Part shown: piece by piece, positions 27,101 through 42,100 of the stretch
How positions within the stretch are numbered: position 1 is the first letter of the stretch
Layout of the letters: each line of letters opens with the position of its first letter
Source of the DNA: Sipunculus nudus
Lineage: Eukaryota > Annelida > Sipuncula > Golfingiida > Sipunculidae
NCBI GenBank assembly: GCA_026874595.1
Contig: CM049318.1
Coordinates: 46,666,456 to 46,730,455, forward strand
Length of the DNA: 64,000 bases
Direction of reading: 5' to 3'
Notes under the pieces: generated by a model
What the model was told of the DNA's origin: nothing
What the model saw: the letters and a program-made list of their open reading frames with translations, nothing else
Database searches by the model: none
Translations under genes and position numbers: made by a program

Positions 27101-30100
27101 CTGTTTTTCCTCATATTTACCATAAATATTCCTCTATATAGTTCCTATGTACATGCCAGAAATTATGTCTGTATTATTTAATTTAAAAAAGTTATGGGCC
27201 CAAACATAATGCATTTTGTAAAAAATCAGGAAAGATATTTGATCACTTAACACAAAAAATGTTAAAGCTATGGACCTTTTTACCAGTTATATAACTTTAA
27301 TTAATCAAAATTAAATTGTATACCCAAAATTAGATGAAAATCTTTTAAATTTTTTAAAATATTAATAAAAATAAAAAATTGGTACCTTAAATTTTGCCCA
27401 ACTTTGACCATGGCACGTTTTTTTCCTGTAAGTACTGTGGATTTAATTTTCACAGCATGTTTTTGTTAGCATTTCAACTGTTAACACCAAAAATTTGAAA
27501 CCAGTTGATCAAAAACTGTAGATTTTAATCAAGTTTTCAAGCACCATGTAACATATTGTTTACATCAAGCTAGTGTTATGCAGTTTGCAAGAGCTCAGCT
27601 CCCCAGCTTCAGCTCTAAGTTCCTTAAATTCGGCATACAGTTAGATGTCTCCAAAATCCCCTACCATGCCAAGAATTTGGTCACTAGGACTTAATATCTT
27701 CGAGATATTAATGAAAAACTTCATTTTTCCATTAAAAACCCATTGTTACACTTCAAGACTGCCTAATATCAAAACCACTGATCTGACTTTAATCATAAAT
27801 AATATACATATTTTTCATTCTCTGTGCACATGCCAGAATGATGTCAGTATTGCGTAATTGTTTTAAGTTATGGGCCCAAACATAATGCACTTTGTAAAAA
27901 ATCAAGAAATATATTTACTCCCTTAACAAGGGCAATGCTGAAGCTAGAGATTTTTTTGTCAGGGATGTAACATTATTTAATCAAGATTCAAATGAATACC
28001 CAAAATTAGATCTGAATTTTTCAAATTTTATAAGTTATTAGTATAAATATAAAATTAGTACCTTAAATTTTGCCCAACTGTGACCATGGCACGTTTGTTT
28101 CCCGTGAGCACTGTTGATATAATTTTCATATCATGCACACATAAGGATTTCAGCTTTTTAGTTTAGAAAGCTGAAAGAAATTGGCCAAAAATTGTAGCTT
28201 TTATTAATGTTTTTTATGAGACCCTGTCAGACTTTGGCTTTCTCCAGCCCCTCTTGAGTCACCTGTATGTTGACCTTGTTGACCTTTCATCAAATTATGC
28301 ACGCTTGAGGCGAGGCATACAGGAATCCAGGCAGCTTATGGCAAGCCACAGTTGATCCAGGTGTCCAACCCAACTCATCTAGAAGTTTTAACCAACAACA
28401 TAACAATAAACAATAAATTAATAAATTTTTATTGGTTTTTAATAACAAATAAAAGAAAAATAGAAAAGGAATTTGTTAGTTTATAATAACAGGAAATTAA
28501 CTTGCAGTTACTGATGATATAAGAATCTTGTATCGATGGGTAGAATGTCACATATTCCAAATAACACCATGCAGTCACCTATGGCATTTTTCAGTTCAAT
28601 TTTAATGATAAAGAAGTAAATCATATTATTCATTACTAATCATTAGGGATCATATGAAGGAAATTAATGATAGACAAAGATGCAGTTGATAATATTAATC
28701 TAGATTCCTACTGTGTCTAGTGTGTACATTGATGTGAAATTAGTCCAAAATGAATTTTTTACAGTTATTTTTTAATATAAATAAAAGCCATAAAACCAGG
28801 TACTTATGATCATTATTTAAATGTGTGAATTTTGTATATTCTGGATTCTCAACATCATTGTTTGGTGAAAACTGAATAAATACCAGACATGGTGTGAATA
28901 CTTTGTAATTGTATTTAAATACGAATATGATTATGTACTCCATTATAAAATTTCTTGCATAAAGAATGGGAATTCAGGTAAAAATGAAAGTATATGAATA
29001 CTCATGCAAATACTTTCAAAATGTATTCATGAATGCATTCATGAATATATTCTTTATTATTATTTTAATAATAATATCAGTTATATTTCATTTTAAATAA
29101 TCATATGATTCTCTTATTATTTTTAATAAAAATTATATTTGGGACAATATTTGTAATTTTTTTTAATAAATAGTTAAACTCTTATATTATATGTTCTGCT
29201 TATAAGTTATATGGCCAAGTCAAAATCTGTGTGACAATAGTACTCCATTTGTTAATAAAATAAATGAAATCAATCCTCTTCCCTGTCTCCAAAGGTACTA
29301 TCAAAATCATACATAAGCTAAACAACAATAACTCATAATACAGCTTATATTTATTACCACACAAAACCAGCATGTGCCTCATTTCTAAATAATATTTTTT
29401 TATCATATATAACAGCTGAGCGTCGTGACCCATAGGTCCCTTGTTTTATAAGTTATTAGCATAAATATAAAATCAGTACCTTACATTTTGCCCAGATTTG
29501 ACCATGGCACATTTTTTTCCTGTAACTGCTGTAGATTTAATTTTCACAATTTTTTTAATGTTTTAATAAGCATTTCATCTGTTAACATCTGAAATTTGAA
29601 ACAAGTTTATCAAAAACTGTAGATTTTATAGTTTTCAGGCACCATGTAAAGTATTGTTTTGATGAACAATTGTTATGCAGTTTGCTAGAGCTCAGCTCCC
29701 CAGCTTCCCAGGCCAGCTCTCAGCTCCCAAAATTTGGCATACAGTTAGATGTCTCCCAAATCCCCTACCATACCAAAAGTTTTGTCACTAGAACTTCATT
29801 CCTCCGAGATATTAAGAAAAAACTTCAATTTTCCATTAAAACCCATTGTTACACTTCAAGACTGCTTAATATCAAAACCACTGAACTGACTTTGATCATA
29901 CATAATATATATATGTTCTTCTATTCATTCTCTATGCACATGCCAGAAATGATATCAGTATTGCGTAATTGTTTTAAGTTATGGGCCCGAACATAATGCA
30001 CTTTGTAAAAAAATTGTTTAAGAAATCATTTTACTTTTAAATGATTTCAACAAATTAAAATATAATTAAACCCATCAGTATGCATAAATTTATTAAATAT

Positions 30101-33100
30101 GAAGCAAATAATGGATGAATAAAGGCACAATTGTGAATTCTGAATCAAATATTTTTTTTAAAGATATTTATTGTTTTGCAAATTTAAAAGATATATTTCT
30201 GTGGTAAAAAATAGATATACATTAGTATGCATGATGTGGTATATATTTGACAAGTTTGAGATAAATGATGATGCATTTTCAACTTTTATATTTAGATATA
30301 TATGTTATATTGGAAATGTATAGAAATATTAACTTAAAATAAAAAAAAAAAAATTGATGTGATAAAAAAAATGAAGATCTGATACAAACATTTGTTCAGT
30401 ATTTTCCTGCCCCAGCAGAATTGGAGATCAGGCTGTATGTATATGCAGAAGTGAAGTTAATCCCACCATCCATGTAACTCCGATCATTCCACCATCCCCC
30501 CACCCCCAGCACCACCGTCACACCACCACCAAGTCCTTGCGTCTGTGGACTGGGGACATTAGTTATATTTCAACTGTATACATTTTATAGAATAAAAAAA
30601 TATATAGATTTAATAATATATTATTTAAAAAAATGATCCAATTAAACAAATGTGTGAACTACTGAACTGTCAATAATTTATCAAAAAGCCAACCAATGAT
30701 CATGTTAATAATATACATCTTATGTTCACAATGCTTCAATTTTAACATTAGGAAATGCATGGTTTGGTCACAAAATATTATTTGCAACAATTTCTTACTC
30801 ATCAATACAAAACAATCGTATCAACCAGCCATGGCATATATAACCTTTTCCTCTTAGACTTTATCTCCATTTGATATTATTTTAGATATTTACCTTCAAG
30901 ATCAACTTCAGCCGAGCAAAGTTACCCATGGGTCCCTTGTAAGTCTAGTTAGTTAATACTTTTCTTTACTTTACAAGGATTGGCTGTGGTTTGCCAGGAG
31001 CATTCCATGGAAGTCTATGGGCCCATTTAATAACAATGTCCTCTTTGTCTTTTAGATTCATATCCTCTTTCATGACTTTCCTTACATTTTCCTTGGCAGG
31101 CTGACCAAGAATCTGGACCATTTTCTTCTGGAATACCATAGTACATTTTGACTGTTCTTCTAGTTTGTAACCCTTGGCTCTTAATCTGTTATTGTCTTCT
31201 TTAATCTCTTTCATTTCATCTTTGACATATTGGCAGACATAATTTTCACCTCATCAAGTAAATTCTCTGCACTTATCTCAGACTCAGTTATATCCTGGCG
31301 ATATCTTGTGTCAGTGCTAGTATCCGTACTGTCTTTGTTTTTGTGTACAAAGTTTCTTGCAGCAGGGTTTAAATCAGAGGGCACCCTTATATCGCTCACC
31401 AGTCCGCTCTCATTTTCTGACCTGACCAGGCCGGTACTCCTGGTAACTGCAGTGGGGCATTGTGGGTGATTATCTTCAGGGCTTGGGGCCGGGGTCAACT
31501 CCACGTAGCACCAGGCTTTTCACCAGACGAAAGGTCAAGGCCATATCTGTCAAAATAATCACCGGTACCCTGAAATTTTCTTTGCATTCCGGTTGCTGGA
31601 AACAACCTATTCTGCCTCACCACACATCGAATTTGTATAAGTATCACAATGGCCAGGAAGCTCAAAACATGAAGAACATGGAAATTTTCAAGACTTGTAT
31701 AAGGAGCCGAAGCGAGTCATTCCTTGACAGTTCAAAGTCACGTGACACCTCAGGTTTAGTTGTCTACAGAATCTGTACATATTTAATGAGGTCAAGGGTC
31801 ATTGGACATGAGGGGTGTATCAGCACTCTAGCGGTGCTCTTGTTACTTTTCTTTTTCTTGTAATAATATCTATATATAGATGTTTCATGGACCATTTATA
31901 ATAATATTTATATATAGATGTTTCATGGATATTATAATAATATTTATATATAGATGTTTCATGGACTATTTTATAATAATACGATTTCAGTTATATTTTA
32001 TTTTAAAAAATCATATGATTTTCTTATTACTTTTTTTTAATAAAAATTAAATTGGCACAATATTTGTTATTAAATTTTAATAAATATTTACTCTTTAATA
32101 TATGTCCTGCTTATAAGTTATATGGCCAAGTCAAAATCTGTGTGACAATAGCACTCTATTTGTTAATAAAATAAGTGAAATCAATCCTCTTCCTTGTCTC
32201 CAAAGATACTATCAAAATCATAAATAAGCTAAACACCAACAACTCATAATACAGCTTATATTTATTACCACACAAAACCAGCATGTTCCTCATTTCCAAA
32301 TTATATTTTTTATCATATATAACAGCTGAGGGCCATGACCCATGGGTCCTTTGTTTTATACCTATTGTACATGTTATTCTAATGTTTCTGCATAATTTAC
32401 ACAAGTCCTGGTCAGGTTCCAAAGATTCAATATGGTAATCAGGAGGGGATTTTTGCAGAATTTTTCATCAATTTATTTAGGATTTAGATGACAGTTAAGA
32501 ACTGTGGATTATAAAAAGCCTTGCTTTTCCATGATATTGAGCCCTGAATTTTCAACATTTTTGAGAATTAGTGTGTATATTAGTCTTAGTCTGTCTCTAG
32601 TTGAATCAGAGAGAGTGTGTATATGAGAGTCTGTCACTAGTTTGTTTAGAAAGAATGTGTATATTAGTCTGTCTCTAGTTTAACCAGAGAGTGTGTATAT
32701 TAGTCTCAGTCTGTCTCTAGTACCAGAGTGTGTGTCTCCAGTTTTATCAGAGAGAGTGTGTATATTAGTCAGAGTCTGTCTCTAGTTTGTTTAGAAATAG
32801 TGTGTATATTAGTCTGTCTCTAGTTTATTCAGAGAGAGTCTGTATATTAGTCTTAGTCTCTAGTTTTATCAGTGAGAGTGTCTATATTAGTCTTAGCCTC
32901 TCTCAAGTTTATCGGAGAGAGGCTTCCTGCGTCTCTGTTCACACCTACCAGCATTTTTTTGCCGTCCGCACCGGCACTCATTATCCTTGATTTAATATCC
33001 GGTCTGAGTAATGATAAACTTTATTTTAAAAATTATTACTGTTAAAACGTGTTTCTTTATCCAATGAGGATATTTTATTCTAGATTCAAGATCTAATAAC

Positions 33101-36100
33101 AATTTATCTATTGTCACGTACCCTCTTAATCTTGAATTTGACCAAAACCATGCAACTGCATGAGGTTTAGAACTGTAATTTAAAATGCATGGGACCAATT
33201 TCACCTCCGTGTCTCTATGACCTGTAAACACCATTTCAACATGGATGCTCAAATTATTCTCCATACAAATAAGTTATTGTAATTAAATCATGTTTAAATT
33301 ATTATATATATGTATAATAGTCTATAAATTTTTTTTCAGGGGCTTACTAGTAAATTTATTTTACAGGCATTAACTTGATTCCAAATCACCTGCCCCCAAT
33401 CCTTGATGACCTTTATGATTCTACTTCTCACATTGCTTTAATTATATCAATTAATAATTAAAGCTGTCATGAACAGGATTGTAAAGCATTGAATGTTCAA
33501 GCGCAAATTCCAACCTTTCATACTGAAAATCAACCACTTTGGCATTTTTTATCAAGGGGAAAACACAAGGACATTCCAGAATATCTCCGATTATATGACA
33601 TCATGGTAGGGATTCCCATTCGCATCCATCGTCGGCTTCCATGGTGAATCGGTCCCAGACTGATTCATGCATACAGTAAGACGGGTGCGGAAGTGAATAG
33701 GTGTGAATGCTCTATGTTATTCTAACTGACTTGAACGGGCGACAGATGATTTAAGCTGTGCAGAAGGAAAAACAGAGAGGTGTGAATGCTCCTTAAGTCT
33801 GTCTCTAGTTTTATCAGGGAGAGTGTGCACGTTAGTCTTACTGTCTCTAGTTTATTCAGAGAGAGTTTACATATAAGTCTTAGCCTTTCTCTAATTTTAT
33901 GAGACAGTGTGTATATTAGTCTTAATCTGTCTCTAGTACCAGAGAGTGTGTATATTAGTCTGAGTGTGTCTCTCATTTTATCAGAGAGTGTGTATATTAG
34001 TCTTAGTCTGTCTCTAGTACCAGAGTGTGTGTATATTATTCTTAGTATCTCTCTAGTTTTATCAGAGAGTGTATATTAGTGTTACTCTGTCTCTAGTACC
34101 AGAGAATGTGTATATTAGTCTTAGTCACATTCTAGTTTTATCAGAGAGTGTGTATATTAGTCTTAGTCTGTCTCTAGTACCAGAGAGTGTGTATATTATT
34201 CTTAGTATCTCTCTAGTTTTATCAGAGAGTGTGTATATTAGTCTTAGTCTCTCTCTAGTTTTATCAGAGAGTGTGTATATTAGTTTTAATTTGTCTCTAG
34301 TACCAGAGAATGTGTATATTAGTCTTAGTCACTCTCTAGTTTTATCAGAGAGTGTGTATATTAATCTTAGTCTGTCTCTAGTACCAGAGAGTGTATATTA
34401 GTCTTAGTCTCTCTCTAGTTTTATCAGAGAGTGTGTATATTAGTCTTAATCTGTCTCTAGTACCAGAGAGTGTGTATATTAGTCTTAGTCACTCTCTAGT
34501 TTTATCAGAGAGTGTGTATATTTGTCTTAATCTGTCTCTAGTACGAGAGAGTGTGTATATTAGTCTTAATCTGTCTCTAGTACCAGAGAGTGTGTATATT
34601 AGTCTTAATGTCTCTCTAGTACCAGAGAGTGCATATATTAGTCTTAGCCTCTCTCTAGTTTGATAAATTCTAGTATTGACAGCTGCTAAATTTTTCTATT
34701 TCAAAGATCTGAAAAAGAAGTGAAAGATTTGAAGGAGAAATTTATGCGTGGAAGAGGAGCACCAAACCTTGTAAGTATTTAGACATAGTAATAAATCTTG
34801 AACAGTTGAGTCTTTTATTCTCTTGTGCAGACCATTGTAACAATGTTTACTGTTGTGACTCAGGCTCAACAAGCACGTCTATGGGCCTGACTAAGCGGCA
34901 GGATCATTTCAATTTGATGTACTGGATGGGTCTGTGCTGAATATTGTTGTGTGTGTTCTCATAAACCTCTAGCCATCTCTGCTTAACTGTTCCCATGATT
35001 GTTCTAATATAGCAGTTATTCTAGTAGAACTGACTTGGACTATCCTTTACCTGCCCTGGCAGCAGTCCTCACCTTATCCTATAGTTACTAATGGATGTCA
35101 TAGAAATGTGCATGGACCAGTTATTTTCATGGTTTTATAATAATAATATTCTGTACAGAAGCATGCTAATCGGGCTCTCCTGTAATATTGAAGGATGTAG
35201 TTGTATAATTTATTGTATCCCCAGACAAAGTCGGGATACTATGGTTAAAGCAAGGTTGCACAGCTGCTGCCCCAGAGATTTTGTTTGGATGCAAAAACTC
35301 AAAAAATATTTTATGGATCTTTACCAAACTTGACATGTACATAGATATGGGTAAAGGACGAAGCCTATTTAAAATGGGTATGACTTTAACTAGGAGAGTG
35401 ACTGTTACCCCAGGTTCGCACCAGGCATCAGTCTGCAAAAAAACAGGAGGAGACGACCAGTGAACTTGATCAAAGTTTAATCGCTTAAAAACATGGCGGG
35501 CTGAACAAACTTACATTACATTTCAAGTTTGTCTTTCAAGACGTGCGCAATGGATTTACAATAAGACAATACTACAGGATAACCGCTACGCTTCATCCTA
35601 TACTTTACTTTACTAAGACTTAAACATCCCCTTTTTCTACGTATAACAATGTATAATATACTATGGGTTAAGAAAACAATCAGCAATAAACAGCTACTAC
35701 TGGTGGTACATATCAGATGAAAGAGATGTACATACTGTTCTGTGTTACCAACCTATAGCTCAATTTGTTTGATAGATATGGCATCCAAGCAAAATACCCC
35801 TTTGTTGTTTTGTCAGTAAACATACAAATACAACAAGCAACAAATTATCTTAATAACTAGGTATGCAAAGATCAATGCTGTCAATAAACCTGCTTACTAT
35901 TTCGGATTGCACTAAAAGAAAGTCTCAGGCCTGATACATGGCGAGTCAACTTACTTCCAATAGAAATAAAAATAATATATCTAGCTTATTAATTTACTCT
36001 TCATATAATGTTTTAATTTGTATAAATTCTGCGAAACTGCTGCTTCCTGGATAAAAGTGTTTGTGTCAAGATTGTTTCATCTGTACCTTAACTTTAACAA

Positions 36101-39100
36101 AACAAAATAAGGTTTCCACTGACTTAGGACTTAACAGACAACATCCCAGTCTGTAAAGCAACATATTTGTGCAGGGAACCAGTCTAGTCCAATTTCCATT
36201 CAATAATTGACCAAACAGTGGTCTATGAAGACAAGCTATAGATCTTCACTAGTAATAAATGGATCCCAAGAACATCATGGTTCATATCATGCTGATATCA
36301 TATCTTGTATATTAATATTTGAGTAGTTAGTAATTATCATTGGCTGTCATAAAATGTAAACACTTGGAGTGTAATCAGCAACTTTCCTCATCCCCTGTAA
36401 TAAGGGTCTTCAGATCAACATGAGCCCTATAGTGGGGACATCTGGTGGTAATGATACAAAACTAAATGCAATGTTCAGAACAGTCATAGAAAGCCCAGAA
36501 CAATTAAAGCCTCCCAGTGGGGACATCTGGTGGCGGGGTTACCAACTAAAAGCAATACCACATGAAGCAATAGATTGGTCCCTATCTCAAATCTATACTT
36601 GTAAACACAAACTGCGTATCAATTAAAGGCTCAGGTCCTAGCATGGACATATAAAGGGAAAATCTAAGAGGATCATCATTAAAGAGTATTTAGTAATTAA
36701 AGCTTGCTTCTACTTTAATCATATACAAATTGCCTTACAACCCTCACGGCTGGGGACCAGACTATTATTCCTGAGATCAAGCAGAAGACAACTTGAACTT
36801 ACAAAATTGAACATATGAAAAATATGTCATTATAACTCTACCACTCAGTAATTTAATGAATAACAATGTAAGTGAAGATAGCTGACTATAAGATCAAAGA
36901 ATAAATCAGTCCGTGCCGAAAAGGAACAGGACGAGATATTCACACCAAGCCAATGTCGGCCGTTACCTATGGCTCTAACAATAGATTCACCAGCCCTACA
37001 TAAATTATAAGGGAAGTGGGTGCTCTGTTAACATTTCTTAGAATATTTACCAACTACAGGTGCAGGACCAATGGTAAACCGACAATTATCTACCCAGAAA
37101 TAATTCCAGTAACATGCGGTCGAACTTATACTAAGTCGACTATACATAGATGCGGTCCGCAATAACGGCCTAACACATTTTCATTCTCGATCTACCGCCA
37201 AACTTTTAGATTGGGCTACAGTTATTTTCTTATAAAGACACATGTAATGTGACACATCTTTCGAAAGCTAAGACATTCATGACAAATTATTCATAACTGC
37301 CGGGTTCATACTGGTATTCTTACCTGCAAAAAAACAGGAGGAGACGACCAGTGAACTTGATCAAAGTTTAATCGCTTAAAAACATGGCGGGCTGAACGAG
37401 CTTCCGTCAGTGATAACCAATCACGAAGCACCGCACTGCTGGTCACGTGTATCCACAGTAACACGTGCCATCAGCTGTCACCAAAAATATGTGAAAAAAT
37501 TATGGGCCCACCCTGCGATTCCACCGAATTGTTGACTGATTGTCACACACTCCCCCACTTAAACAAATGTCGTCCCCGACACTCACAAAAGACAATATTA
37601 AATAATACCCTCTGAAACCATTACAAAAATGGGCATGACTAAATCATCGCGGTTTAAATTGACACCGTTTCTTGAGAGAGGTTCTCTCCTACATGGATAA
37701 AATACATCAATGGTTGGCCGGTCCACTGAAATTGCACTTGACAAGCTCATCCTATGTTGAAACAGGTTATCAAAAGATACTTTAAACAGTTCCAAATTCA
37801 CTAAAACATTCTCCTTGCGTCTAACAACATAGATCTCCCTTAAGTTTGGGTACCCCTCAATACTTCTCTATAAACTGCAATACAATTGATATTCAGCTAA
37901 CAATTTTTTTTTTCACACCATATGAATCTATGTCAATGATAAGTCACATTTGTCCTCAGCAGGAAATAACATACAAAAATACAAATATTCATCGGGTCCC
38001 CGTAGGAATACTTGGAAAATACGAACAATCAAGGGGTTCCCGTAAGAACACTTGGGGGTTGATACCTGAACGAAAATATCCTGATTTAGATTATTTTACT
38101 TAAAGTCTAACATTTCATCAATAGTTAAGAATTCCTACACAAACTGTGGGATGCTGACTGGATACCATCCCGTCATTGCTGGGATGGCAGGTATCGCAAG
38201 AGGACATGGTCCATGTAACAACTGAACACTAGGCGGATACTGGGTACATTGTCCAGGAATGTCGTAAGTCAACATGGCAGGTGCTCTACGTTCACGCTGA
38301 GGCCTAGCGGATACTGAAGGATGGTCATCAGCAGTGGCAGTGGAGTCATGGTGGTCCGGTACCTCAGGGCCTTGAAGGTCCTGTTCGCTAACGCCATCAG
38401 CGGGTTGGACATCTGTCACCCTTGGGGCCTCTGGTTTGGTTTCATTGGCTAATTCGCCAGCAACCTCAGACTGAGTAAATGCCTCACCCGGGGCAAAGGA
38501 CTCTGCATCAGGATCAAGGTCTGAGTGGTGGACTAACATTTGCCATTCATCTTCCAGGTCATCACCAGTTTCGGGAGCAGGTCCAACTTGCTGTGTCACT
38601 AATTTCGGTTTTGCCAAGGGCCTCTGTTGTGATCCACTTAATGAAGGCGCTGGAATTTCCAGAGGAAGCCCATCACATGGAAGAAGCAAATTCCTGTGTA
38701 CAGTTCGTAATCCACCACTTCCATCTTCTGCTCGAATCTGATACACGGGACTATCACTAGACATACGCCGAACAACTACGTGTACTTTAGATTCCCAGTA
38801 CGATCTCAGCTTCCCTGTGCCCCCACGAACACTCAAGTTGCGTATCAGTACCCGATCATTCGGCAGTAGAACACTACTTCTCACCTTCTTGTCATATTGC
38901 TTCTTCCCTTTAGCTGATGATTTCTCAGCATGCTGTGCAGCCAGATCATAAGCTTGACGCATTCCTGCTCTCCATTGGTCAATGTACTGTTGGTTTGTGC
39001 TTCCTCGTTCTTTACCAGGAATGCCGAATATTATGTCTACTGGAAGTCTCGGGGCGCGACCAAATAACAAGAAATATGGCGAGTATCCGGTCGCATCGTT

Positions 39101-42100
39101 CCGGGTACAGTTATATGCATGAGTCAGTTTATTCACATGAGTCTTCCAGTCACTCTTAAATGATGTAGGAAGTGTCTTTAGCATTTGAATGATGGTGCGG
39201 TTAAACCGCTCTACTTTGCCATTCCCCTGGGGATGGTAAGGTGTAGTTCGGGATGATGAGATTCCAGAGAGGCTTTGGAGATGATGAAAAAGAGAATTAT
39301 CAAATTCCTTTCCCTGGTCGCTGTGGATCTTCTCAGGGAACCCGAAGCGTGGGATGAAATCGTTGAATAATTTCTCAGCAGCCGTCTTGCTGGACTTATT
39401 CTTTGTAGGATATACCTGCGTAAACCTTGTGAAGTGGTCTATGACAACCAAAAGATATTCAAATCCCCCCTTGCAGGTATCCAGGTGAAGAAAGTCAATG
39501 GACACAAGTTCAAATGGATAACTGGTAACAATTGGTTTCATTGCAGCACGAGTTTGTAACGTTGGAGCCTTGTCTTTTATGCAAGGGCAACTCTGCAGAA
39601 CATAGTGATCAATATCTCGGCTCATCCCTGGCCAATAGAACCTCTCTCGTACCATATTAGTCACTCTCTCTACCCCCAGGTGGCCCATATTGTTGTGAAG
39701 TTCTTTGAGGACCATTGCATGATGCTCCTGTGGAAGCACAATCTGAGATCTCACTTCACCACCAGGAAGTGTACATTCCCTAACTAAAATGCTCTGCTGG
39801 TTCAACTTCAGCTTAGGGAATTCACTCATGAGTGGGTTCTTCTCAGCATGTTTCTGTTTCCCGCTATTTACAGTGCCCTTGGCTCCACTCTTAACAAGAT
39901 TGAGAACAGGGCCTATAACTGGATCTTCCTCTTGAGCTTGCGTAATGTCCGCTGGTGATAGCACTGGAAGTGACGCGTCTATACTGTCATTACAAAGTTC
40001 CTCAGCAAGCGGAGCAGTCAGAATTGGTTCGTCAAGGTCACCCGCCTCCACAGCTTTGATGGTAGCTGTCATGATATCTGGTGATATTGTCTCAACATTC
40101 TCTTTCATAATGTCATCTATATCTAGCGAAATTCTGGACAGACCATCTGCATCACAGTTCTTCTTTCCAGGCCTATATTTGATTGTAAAGTCAAAATCGG
40201 CAAGTTCGGCCACCCATCGATGTCTGGTACTGTCCAGTTTAGCCGTCGTGAGTACATAGGTGAGTGGGTTGTTGTCGGTGTAGACAACGAAGCCTGGAGC
40301 ATAATAGAGGTAGTCCCGAAATCGATCTGTAATAGCCCATTTGAGGGCTAAAAATTCTAATTTACCAGAGTGGGTGTGGTAGTTCTTTTCAGAGGGCGTC
40401 AGTGTTCTTGATCCAAACCCTATGACACCAAGTTTACCATTGTCTTGTGGTTGGTACAGAACAGCCCCAAGTCCACTCTGCGAAGCGTCAACATGAAGAA
40501 TAAATTTCTTATTAAAGTCTGGGTAAGCCATCACTCGGCCCGCCAGAAGATCATCAACTAGCTCACCCAATATTGCAGCATGGCGACTAGTCCAACCGAT
40601 AGGTTGGGAGGACATCGCTTGTGTCTTTTTCTTAGATTCTGTTTTGCATTTCCGAAAAGATTTTGATGTCACTGTCTCTGTTTTCTTTAGTAAGTCATAT
40701 AGGGTGCTTGCTCTCCGAGAGAAGTCCTTTAGGTATTTCCTATAATACCCAAGGAAACCTAATATCTGTCGCAGTTCTCCTACTGTGCTCGGACACTTAT
40801 CTTTCAATTTACGAACTGGTTCCTTCTCAGCTGGGTCCATAGAGTACGAAGATTCAGTAACAATGTGTCCCAAATATTTCACTTGACGTCTGAACATCTC
40901 GCACTTGGTGGGTTTTAACTTTATACCAGCCTTCTGTAACCGGCGTAGTACAAGTCTGGTATGGTTGAGGTGATCTTCAAACGAATCACTGAACACCAAC
41001 ACATCATCCAAGTATAGGATGCAAATTTTGTCTCTGTACTCTTCGAGTACATCCTCCATGAAACCCTGGAATGCACCGGGAGCTCCTGTGAGTCCAAATG
41101 GGATCCTCTGCCACTCATAGAGTCCCCATGGCGTGATGAAAGCAGTGTATTTCTGGCAGTTTTCTTTAACAAAACCTTGGTGATACGCTTTCCCTTGATC
41201 CATCAAGGAAAACCATGACTTTCCAGCCAACCCATTAAGGGCGTCTTGAATCCGCGGTATGGGTTGTCTATTCTGAACTGTTTTGCGGTTGACACGGCGG
41301 TAATCAATGCAAAGTCTTAAACTCCCATCCCGTTTGCGGACACATACCATTGGACTTGAGTTAGGCGAGTTGCTTTTCTTAATCCATCCCCGTTCAATCA
41401 GGTCAATAAGATAGTCCTTTACCTCTTGATACAGGGGGCGTGGTATGGAGATATAATTTTGCTGGACAGGTGTGTCATCTGTGAGGTTAATTTCCATCTC
41501 TAGGCCTTGCGCACATCCGATGTCTCCCTCATCTCGGGAAAATGCAGACGATTCTTCATAGAGAAGTTGAATGACCGCTTCCTTCTGCGATTCTGTCAAT
41601 GGACTCCTATCTAGATCGATTGGTGGGTGCCACAACTTCTTAATATCGTCCGTTTGAGGTTCAGGCGGAGAATACCTATTCTGGACAATTGGGAGGACTG
41701 CCCGGACTTCCACTATTGAGCCCAGCAAACTTTTGCTTCTTATTGACAAGTCACGACTTGAGGTGTTAGTGACCATGACACGGATGGGTACTCTGGCTCC
41801 CGGCTTGAGGTCTACTATACCCTCATGAACTATTATCTCCTCGGGCCAGCACTGCTCCACGTTTGGCTCAAACATAAGGGTGGTCGTTTCCTGCAGTTTA
41901 GAAGCAACATGGCATTTTACATTCACAGTCGCCCCCCTTGGTACTTGTACAGCCTGTCTTCCTGTCTCAACGAAGCCTATCTCATTTTTTTGCTCTGCGG
42001 CTATGAGTTTTACAACGGCACTCAATGTTGACTCAGACTTTTTTGGCAGACCAGTACGAATCAGCTGGATTTTAGTGGTGATATCTCCCTGGTCCCTAGT

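Larger units (their letters stand above)
24027..30939 (+). mobile_element. Outer Helitron-like element, AGCTCAGC family, carrying two nested insertions
   Basis: It starts AGCTCAGCTGACTTTCAGTC after a T run and ends TCAGCCGAG..TTACCCATGGGTCCCTTG at 30939. Its own sequence is interrupted by 25067-26351 and by 26810-29443; on both occasions the family text continues correctly across the insert (…TAGATCTGAATTTTTC before 26810, TTATAAGTTATTAGCATAAA after 29443). Internal units of about 300 bp carry GACTGGTGGCGCCACCTGTA. The region 30000-30900 is AT-rich and less clearly part of the family, so a further insertion there is possible. Confidence 0.6.

Noticed and set aside
34069-34663. Long + strand frames with periodic SVYISLSLSLVPE protein
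   Set aside because: The period is the 39/42 bp minisatellite, whose length is a multiple of three; no start context, splice sites or non-repeat flanks support a gene.
36420-36626. Open frame inside the LTR, also at 45010-45204
   Set aside because: Short, only present because both LTRs are copies, no recognisable domain; it lies in the intron-like segment.
37548-38134. Possible envelope gene after pol, which would make the element an errantivirus-like provirus
   Set aside because: Less than 600 bp remains and no frame of adequate length, signal peptide or membrane segment is present.
38479-40259. Several + strand frames opposite pol
   Set aside because: They are shadows of the long minus-strand Pol frame with its catalytic motifs.
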